A stretch of 64,000 nucleotides of DNA, taken from contig JAKSYS010000259.1 of assembly GCA_022925895.1 (NCBI GenBank), positions 1 to 64,000 of the forward strand. The letters run 5' to 3'. The notes under the pieces are model-generated. The model searched no databases and had not been told where the DNA came from. It saw nothing but the letters and a program-made list of their open reading frames with translations. The DNA comes from Fragilaria crotonensis (lineage: Eukaryota; Bacillariophyta; Fragilariophyceae; Fragilariales; Fragilariaceae). Both the position numbers and the translations under genes were made by a program. How positions within the stretch are numbered: the stretch's first letter is position 1; every line of letters starts with the position of its first letter. Below are positions 56,861-64,000 of this stretch, piece by piece.

Positions 56861-58984
56861 CTAAAGTTTCCGGACCCTGTTGATGTTCTCAATCTTTTGC
56901 ACCTCCTCATCCGTCAGCCCCTCAATGACGTGAGCGCCGCAAGAAGAAGCCTCCACTGCCTCAGCTTGAGCGGAAGCATGTACGTCCTGTGTCTCTGGCT
57001 CGCGTTGGGTTGCTTTCAAAGCACAAAATTGTTTGCAGTGTTCCGTATTCGCACAGGATATCTCCTGCCCCACATTTGAAAGAGAGCAAGACTGGTTCTC
57101 GACGACTGGGCCATGCACCATGTTTTTCTTCTCCAGCACAGCAATTGGACCACCAATCGTGCGATTAATTTCTATTTCTATTGAGGAGGCGCAATATTCG
57201 AGGAGGACGTCGAGGTCGCGGTTTTCAATGTTTTGATCGCGTTCTTCGCGGAGATTCCTTAAACTTTCATCCATTGGTTGCTGCCGAAGAAGGCTGTGCT
57301 GCGAGTGAAGCAGGTTGCACTCAGCAAGTCTCTTGTTTTCCAGGTCTTCCAGTACATTTTCATGTTCACTTCGTAACCGCCCCAATTCATGTTCGTGGTC
57401 AAGACCTAGCTGCTGAATTTGACGCTTGTGCTGCTGTACTAAGGCGAGTTTCTCGTGCATGGCCTGTTCGCGATCGTTAAGTCGCTCGACTTCAAAAACG
57501 AGTCGTTGCTCTTGCATGTCCTCCTGGTGTCTCTGACAGAGCTTGTCCACGCTTTGACTGTGATTTACTACCAACAATCGCATTTCCTTCTGAAAGCTTT
57601 GGTTTGCCTTTCTGACAGCCTCCTTCACAGCCTCCTTCACAGCCAAATCCTTCTCAGTTTTCATTTCTTTGCGACTACGTTCGAGCAGCTCGGAGTTTAC
57701 CTGAAGCATTCGTCGAATTTCCTCCAGTTCCTTCTCATGCTCTAGCATTTGCGCTTCCAACCGTTTGTGGTGCACCATTTGCAATTCCACAAGTTCGTTT
57801 TGATGTGCTACATCCAAGTGTTGCAATAATTCCTCAACTTCCTGCGATGTCTTTGGACGCGTTGCAAGTATCTGATCCCTTTGATCTTGCAGCAGCTGTT
57901 CAACTTGATCCAGATAATGCTCTTCCCACATCAGCGCGGCGTCACGCTCCAATGCTGACAACTGCTCTTTGTGCTCATTTTGCAATTGACCTTGCCGGTC
58001 CATTTGTTCTTGATGATACTCCTGCCACTTCTGAGACGCCTCTCGCTTGAATGCAACCAATTCCGTTTTCAAAGCTCCTGTTGCTTTCTTCAGAATTGCA
58101 TCGTGTTTGGTTTTGAGTTGTGAGCGCTCCTTTTCAAATGCAGCTGTTATATCCTGCACATTTGCATCGTGTTCGGCCTTGAGTTGTGAGCGCTCGTTTT
58201 CGAATGCAGTTGTGAGATCCTGCAGAACTGAATCATGTTCAGCCTTGAGTTTCAATCGCTCTTTCTCGAGGGCTAGGATGAGATCCAACTCATGATGTCT
58301 CTGACAGTCCTGTCGCACTCTCTCCACTGTCAGTGCCATTTCTTGCTCCAAATTTTCCAGTAATCCCTTGAGCTCATGAGAATTCTCTCGAACTTCTCGT
58401 CGCGCTTCCTGCATGGCACGTCGTTTGTCCCGTTGGCGTTGGCGTTTCTGTTGCTCCATGATGTATTCATGTTGACGTCGAGCCCGTTCCAGTTCGCCTT
58501 CCAGTACTGCGATACGATCAATAAGAATTCTGGGCTCAACATGACGATTTGAGTCTTGAGCATCATCACGGTGTTCACAGTGATCGTCACTGTGGTCGTT
58601 GCTGTTTTGGCGTTCTAGATCATCACGACGGTCATTATGATGATCATGCTGCCCGTATTCGATCATCTTGTTGGACCCAACGACTGCCTGAGAGCAATCT
58701 TGACATTGCGATTCAGCACCATCCTCAGTTGAACTTGGCACGCTGGACTTGTGATTCTCGATATCACGATCCTCATTCGAGGGAGCGGCGTCCAAAGTTT
58801 CAGAATCTGTGCCAGCGATGGTGACATTGCTAATTTTATGTCCATCGTCAATCGGATGAGAATCATCGCCTTTCCTCAACAACACTCGAGGTCGTTTGTT
58901 CATCCACGAAAATTTTCGGCGTAACAGTCCAGCCGGGCGTTTCTTCTTGACGATTGAGACGGCTGGGTGCTGGACGAGAATCAT
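56861..58984 (-). CDS. Long coiled-coil protein, basic head
   Basis: 707 residues from ATG 58984 (MILVQHPAVSIVKKKRPAGL). A basic first 60 residues (KKKRPAGLLRRKFSWMNKRP) could bind nucleic acid or acidic membrane, or be a nuclear signal. An acidic, Asp/His-rich region follows, then about 450 residues of continuous coiled coil with short internal repeats (ENERSQLKAEHDANVQDITA and variants, about 58080-58270). It ends IEGLTDEEVQKIENINRVRK. No catalytic domain seen. Same strand and style as the 54984-56765 gene, only 95 bases away, so the two may be exons of one gene or a tandem pair. Confidence 0.75.
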   Translation of the reverse strand: MILVQHPAVSIVKKKRPAGLLRRKFSWMNKRPRVLLRKGDDSHPIDDGHKISNVTIAGTDSETLDAAPSNEDRDIENHKSSVPSSTEDGAESQCQDCSQAVVGSNKMIEYGQHDHHNDRRDDLERQNSNDHSDDHCEHRDDAQDSNRHVEPRILIDRIAVLEGELERARRQHEYIMEQQKRQRQRDKRRAMQEARREVRENSHELKGLLENLEQEMALTVERVRQDCQRHHELDLILALEKERLKLKAEHDSVLQDLTTAFENERSQLKAEHDANVQDITAAFEKERSQLKTKHDAILKKATGALKTELVAFKREASQKWQEYHQEQMDRQGQLQNEHKEQLSALERDAALMWEEHYLDQVEQLLQDQRDQILATRPKTSQEVEELLQHLDVAHQNELVELQMVHHKRLEAQMLEHEKELEEIRRMLQVNSELLERSRKEMKTEKDLAVKEAVKEAVRKANQSFQKEMRLLVVNHSQSVDKLCQRHQEDMQEQRLVFEVERLNDREQAMHEKLALVQQHKRQIQQLGLDHEHELGRLRSEHENVLEDLENKRLAECNLLHSQHSLLRQQPMDESLRNLREERDQNIENRDLDVLLEYCASSIEIEINRTIGGPIAVLEKKNMVHGPVVENQSCSLSNVGQEISCANTEHCKQFCALKATQREPETQDVHASAQAEAVEASSCGAHVIEGLTDEEVQKIENINRVRKL

Positions 58985-60284
58985 TGTTGCACAGGGCTTA
59001 AGTTATGAAGTTTTGTTTTGTTCGCTCTCACTTTGCGATAACTGAAACTCAATGGAAAATAGAGATCAAAGAACGAGAATGACCGATATGATATGCACAA
59101 CCCCAACGACGGAGACGAAGGTGTGAACGAGGATGCTCGTCGTTGACAGACGACTTCCACAAGTATGATACTCGAGACTGGGACTCTAGTGGGGAACTGG
59201 TCTTGCTTAAGCAAGGAGTATGATTGCAGGATTGAGATCAGATTTTTACAGATTTTGGCTCAAATGTAAACGTTTGCTAATCGACGTCCGATAACGTCAC
59301 AGATACCGGTGCGCTATGTAGGGCGGACACGCATGTGACGTTGGAGTATGGGCAACGGCAGTTTACATGTTCCCTCACCTTTTACATACAGATTACAGCG
59401 GGTATGAAATATGGGATGCACGATATGATGATATATGTCATACATATGCTGGGTGGGAGTTTTCCTGTAGCGGTAATGTTTACTGGAGTACCAATTTATT
59501 GAGCACTACACACTGGGAATGGTAAAACTACCATAGTTTAATGTTTTAATAGAACAACACGAAAAGGAAATCATAAAAAGATTAAAACACGCATCCCGTC
59601 GATGAATGTCGAACTCTATGATTTATATATGGAAAATTACAGATTGAAGAATTCAGGTAGTCTACAGTCTACAGTCTACTACTAGCTAGTCGTACAGTAT
59701 GTGCTATACCAGGCTACCAGGCTCGTTTGCGCATGTCGCATGTGCATATTCTCCACGCTTCGACTCAACGTCAGTGTATTCTTTTCTCAATGCAGTACAT
59801 CCCCAAAAAAGGAACTATTACTCGCCGGAGTCCATGAGTAGAGCTATGACCAACTGGATGGTCTCGGATTTTAGCTCAACGGGTAGTGCACTCAAGTCAA
59901 ACGCGGCTTCGCTGTATCGAGGTGCTTTTGATTCCCTCCACGTGAGACATGTCCCGTCGTTTTGACAGAGTCAGTTGATGAAGCTGATTATGCTGTCGTC
60001 GATCTAGTTGACGTGCTGATGGTTATCCTCGGCTGCGGCTATGCTAAACGTGTCAAAGTTCGCTTCTCTCAAGGTCGAATCACACAATTTACAAACGCCA
60101 CTTTATCATGTTGCTTCCCTAAGCTTGAGATTATAAGTGATGTCGCGCCGGTTTTCAGCTGCAGTTTTGGCAACATGGCTTCACGCCAACACAAGAACGG
60201 AACATTTACAATCAATCAATTAGTATTTAGTCTGTCGAACTCAATTGTAGTACAACGCGTTGTTTCGGTAGTCGCCCACTTCAT
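58985..60284. other. Intergenic stretch
   Basis: About 1.3 kb between the coiled-coil gene start and the MAPEG stop. A TTAGCTCAACGGGTAG word near 59870 matches a tRNA A box, but no full tRNA fold could be drawn. Otherwise nothing recognised. Confidence 0.45.
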
Positions 60285-60746
60285 TTACGCCCACCATCCG
60301 TTCAGACTGCCGGCTAGACTAACCACTGCACCAAAAACTCCAAAAGCGGCAATTGTTTTGATGGGACCTCCCTTCAAATGACGGGCTGTGGTGACATCCA
60401 ACTTTGTGTCAGCGTATCCAGCAAGGTAAAGGTATCCACCAATGCAGTACAGAGCACCTTCGACCGCAACGGCGATCGGATGCTTGAGTCCACCAATAAG
60501 CGCCGCCGGCACAAAGAACCAAAGCGATTCAATCATGCTCTGATGACCACGTTGCACGCGATTGAAGGCATCTGCGTCCTTGTGGAAGCCAGGGGTGGCA
60601 TAGAGATTGGGGTAGTCAACGTTGTACTTTTTGCGAGCTGCCATGACGCTACCTCCCATGAGGGTGTAAGTCACGAAGGGACCGACAACGCATGTCAGGA
60701 GGACGTAGCCGTAGTTTTGAGGGACTTGAAGAGATACGAACGACAT
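60285..60746 (-). CDS. MGST3: MAPEG protein, microsomal glutathione S-transferase 3 type
   Basis: MGST3-type enzymes are small ER or outer mitochondrial membrane proteins that join glutathione to lipid electrophiles or reduce lipid peroxides. 153 residues from ATG 60746 (MSFVSLQVPQNYGYVLL), the usual family length. Seen: four hydrophobic helices, ARKKYNVDYPNLYA after helix 1, and FNRVQRGHQSMIESLWFF, the MAPEG signature with the Arg/His residues that hold glutathione. Then GYLYLAGYADTKLDV, matching the RxLYxxGY motif. Single exon, ends GSLNGWWA. Confidence 0.92.
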   Translation of the reverse strand: MSFVSLQVPQNYGYVLLTCVVGPFVTYTLMGGSVMAARKKYNVDYPNLYATPGFHKDADAFNRVQRGHQSMIESLWFFVPAALIGGLKHPIAVAVEGALYCIGGYLYLAGYADTKLDVTTARHLKGGPIKTIAAFGVFGAVVSLAGSLNGWWA

Positions 60747-61020
60747 GGCTGAATTTGTTGAAATAGTAATCTGTGTGACAGGATGGGATCACCAAAGATA
60801 ATTGAAGGGCTGCGATAATGCAACGAAACGAAAGGAATTGCAAGATTCATATATCTTCGATGCGATTCCGAGGAAGATCGCATCGATTGTGTTCATCTTG
60901 CTTCTCTGTTGAGAATCCCAGATATCTCCTGCCTCGTACGCACGTACTAACTCTACCTTACTGTAGATAAACTGACAATACCACCGACTCTAAATTCCGG
61001 TTCCAAATATTGTAACTACT
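60747..61020. other. Spacer that may include the outer part of a copia LTR
   Basis: A TGTTGAGAATCCC word at 60907 resembles the start of some copia LTRs, but the partner LTR would lie beyond the right edge, so this cannot be confirmed. Confidence 0.25.
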
Positions 61021-64000
61021 TTAGTTACTTCCTTGTCTCAGATCAGTCCTGCCAACCTTCCCAGACAGGGATCTCTTGTCTTGGTTGGAGATGATCTTAA
61101 CTCCTCTTTTAACTCTCCTTTCTCTCTTACTTACAGTCGTCCAATCGCCATCTACATCATCAAACAATTGTAGTTTCTTGTCGGGCGATTTACTGTCGTT
61201 CGGATACTGTAGATTCTGGATCGTGCGCGTTGCCAACGGAATGCCGTTCGTAGTTCCCGCGTACACACGACGGAAGCGGGATTCCGGTGCTGGATGTCTG
61301 TCTGTTTGCACAGCCAGTACATCCTCACCGGTACTGTCGTTGGTTAGTAAACGCTTATCCTCGACATCCTCCCTCCAGCAATCTAGAGTTCCGTTTCTCA
61401 TGTTCTGGGCGTGTTTGGTATGTAACTTGTCAGGGCAGTTCTTGTTCAGAATGTCTGCGGCATTTTCTTCTGAACGAACAAATTGCACTTTCAAATATCC
61501 AGTGTCCTCGAGCTCTCGAATGAAATGTGCCCTCACGTCTATGTGTTTTGTTCTTGCTCCGACATGTTGGTTCTTAACCAAATAAATCGCTCCCAGATTG
61601 TCTTCATAGATTTTTCCAATAAGTCTTTCTTCTGATGGATTTCGCATGACCTCGTCAAGCATCATCATCATGAACTTGTTTTCACATGCGCCTTTCGCCA
61701 AACTAATATATTCCGCTTCTGTACTTGATAGAGTCACAACATGTTGGGTTTTCGATTCCCAATGTACTAGTGTTCCACCCAGTGTATGTAGACCGGACGA
61801 TATGCTCTTTCTGTCGTCTATGTTCTTGGCATAGTCTGAGTCAACAATAGATATCGGTCTCAGCTCTTTTGGTCTCCTGTACACCAATCCTTCATATGGC
61901 TTCATCTTTATATGTCCGACCAATCGTTCTAGCGCTTTCCAATGCTCGTGTCCTGGATTAGATAAATGTTGTGCCAGTTCTCTTGCTGGATTGGCAATGT
62001 CTGGTGCCAATTTTGTCATCAGGTACATAATCTTACCGACCAATGACCTGTATTCGGTCATCTTCACTGTATCGCCTTTGTTCTTTGTTAAATGCTGTCC
62101 CGGAAATCCCGAGTAATCGCATCCTTTGCCGGTTTTCCTGCTGTCTCCTGATATGCACTTACAATTTCTTCTTCCAGTTTGTTCATGCTAGCCACCACAT
62201 AAATTTCTCCGTTGTCATCCTTCTTCCACTGTACCAGACTCCTAAGTGTTTCTTCAACTGTCCAAGATCTGAGATGTTGAATCTCTTCTTCAATTCTGTC
62301 TTGAATTTCTCAATGTTTGTCTTATCACCAATAAGTGCCACGTCATCAACATGTACAACTGCAAGTAAAGTAGCATTTCCTGCTTTGTCCTTCCAGTAGT
62401 ACAGACATGGATCAACTTCACTCTGTGACATTTTCATTTCTCCAGTCAGGTATTTGTATAACGTCTTCATGAATAGCCTTGGAACATCCACACCTCCATA
62501 CATTGCCCTGGTGAGTCTGATACAATACTTTTGTCGTTCTCCTTCTGTGATGAATCCCAGATCCACCATTCCTTCTGGCCATTCTGCATATACTGGTTTG
62601 TCACTTTCCAGTTCTGCGTTCAAGAATGCCGCTTCAATGTCGATCATTTCAACAGTCCATTTTTCATCTTGTCTGTACAGTGCCATAGCAATCGCTGTAC
62701 GTACTGTTGTATCTGTTGCAACTGGGGAAAATGACTCTGTGTAGTCCACTCCCGGCACCATGACATATCCTTTAAGCACAATCCGACTTTTGTACCGTTT
62801 GCTCCCATCTTGTTCTTCTTTGACTTTGAATATCCACTTCACTGGTATCGGTTTCTGTTGTCAAGATTTTTCCTTGGGAATTTCTGCCACGCATCTCGCG
62901 ACAAGAAATTATTGATCTCGGCTTTTGCCGATGGTACCCATTTGTCCTTTTCACGGCCTTCCACGGCTTGCTTAAATGTCTTAGGTTCTCCTGGGTCAGA
63001 CGTAAGCATGGTATTGAATGCTGCTTGATCAATCCGTGCCCGACTTCTTGTTCGTGTCCCAGTGTCGTCTTCAATGACTGCGGGAGTTGCTCCCAGTCTC
63101 TTCATTTCTTTGTCAAGTTTCGTAGTTTTTGGTTCTTTTGCTTTTGGAGCATTGACGATTTCATTGTCGTCTCTCATCTCAGTTTCTTCGCCAAATACAA
63201 TGCTTTCTTCGTCATCAGATGAATCTGATACTCCTTTGGCTTCGCTTTCATCGTCGCTGCTCGAATCATCTTCGTTGTTTTGAATTGTAGAGTTTTGTCG
63301 ATTTGGTGAATTTTTGACTTCGTCACTCTTTTGGTTCGTATCCTCATCATTAATCATATCCGTATACTCCCGTTCGGTGTCATATGTTGGAGTGTAATCG
63401 TCATTCATCCTCCCTGCTCCAGAAGCATCTAGGAGGTTGTCCCGTTCAAGTAGGGACGGCGTTTCATCGTCGTATTCGGGGATCAAATGGACGTTGTTTT
63501 CCGCTTGTTCTGCAGCTGCTGGAACGTCCTCATTTGAATGCGCTTCAGGAGTGTTACTTTCCTGTCCTTGGACAAGTTCGGGATCGAACATTTGTGCCAT
63601 TGTCATGCGTATGTCGTTCGCATCGTGAGTAAAATCCGCCCAAGCGTACACATCACGCGTCTCCACAACTTTGTTAGTTAGGGTTATACATCCGATAAAC
63701 GTCCCGCGAATGGTTTTCGGCATAGCCAATCATAACCATCTTCGTGCTCCTTTCCTTAAACTTCCTGATCATACCTTGTCGATTCGTCACATATCCAACG
63801 CGACCGAACTCAATCAAATTTGGATAAATGTTTACTGGTTTTCCGTAGAATAACTCGTCAGGAGGGATAGAACTCCTTGTGTTTGAGATGGAGTTGCCAA
63901 TAAGTGCAGCAGTCTTGGTTGCCTCTGCCCAAAGTTTGACTGCATCGTCTTTGTCCAACCGGCAGACAACATCATTGCCAAAGCTCGTTTGGCATCTCGA
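61021..64000 (-). mobile_element. Second copia element, pol part, cut by the window edge
   Basis: A fossil Ty1/copia copy on the minus strand, different in family from 26296-38063. RNase H at about 61450-62065 (SKTQHVVTLSSTEAEYISLA, ARTKHIDVRAHFIRE), reverse transcriptase at about 62180-62845 (FSPVATDTTVRTAIAM, LLAVVHVDDVALIG) and part of integrase with an acidic linker at about 62840-63960. A long tail follows RNase H up to 61021. It appears broken at a few points (about two or three). Gag and the 5' LTR lie outside the window, and the age cannot be judged without both LTRs. Confidence 0.88.

Noticed and set aside
59860-59960. tRNA-like sequence with an A-box word TTAGCTCAACGGGTAG
   Set aside because: Outer stem pairs only in part, the D stem has a mismatch, and no anticodon stem or proper T arm could be drawn.
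60907-61020. Possible LTR of the right-hand copia element
   Set aside because: Only a TG-start word is seen; no partner copy is inside the window to prove it.

Overview
The window looks like nuclear DNA of a stramenopile, most likely a diatom. Genes are compact, mostly single-exon or with a few short GT-AG introns (67-212 bases). A plastid-type presequence with a diatom-like 'SAF' cleavage motif is visible (39182-39763). Ty1/copia retrotransposons and a Helitron fill much of the middle. No bacterial operon structure is present. The species cannot be told from the sequence.

Layout, left to right. 38-19482 is a gene-rich minus-strand block: a YIPF5/Yip1-type Golgi membrane protein; a three-exon gene whose product would carry two PWWP domains, an AlkB-type 2OG-Fe(II) oxygenase and an SRA domain; an SF1 helicase of the IGHMBP2 type; a 2005-residue separase with a SAP DNA-binding motif next to its protease; and a Rieske/non-haem-iron oxygenase. 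19946-25759 is a Helitron with recognisable Rep and Pif1-type helicase parts. 26296-38063 is an 11.8-kb copia LTR element with near-identical LTRs and a 5-base target duplication. 38347-38781 is a short non-autonomous Helitron with the same ends as the large one. 39182-60746 returns to host genes: a plastid-targeted membrane protein, a WD40 protein, AIM24, a GNAT acetyltransferase, an NRDP1-like RING protein, tRNA(Ile)-lysidine synthase, a signal-peptide protein, two long coiled-coil proteins and an MGST3-type MAPEG protein. From about 61021 to the right edge lies a second, cut-off copia element.

The genes do not form one pathway. The most interesting host locus is 2122-6385: PWWP domains (histone/DNA readers), an AlkB oxygenase and an SRA domain (modified-cytosine reader) in one predicted protein suggest a chromatin-guided nucleic-acid demethylase. 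The SAP-bearing separase is the second. A recurring technical signal is that five frame breaks in three otherwise intact conserved host genes (YIPF5-like, helicase, TilS) are all explained by exactly one missing base, which points to uncorrected deletions in the assembly rather than gene death.

Intergenic DNA is unusual: many spacers are dense in GTAC-containing words and short palindromes, and a GTATTATACC/GGTATAATAC word recurs beside the mobile elements.
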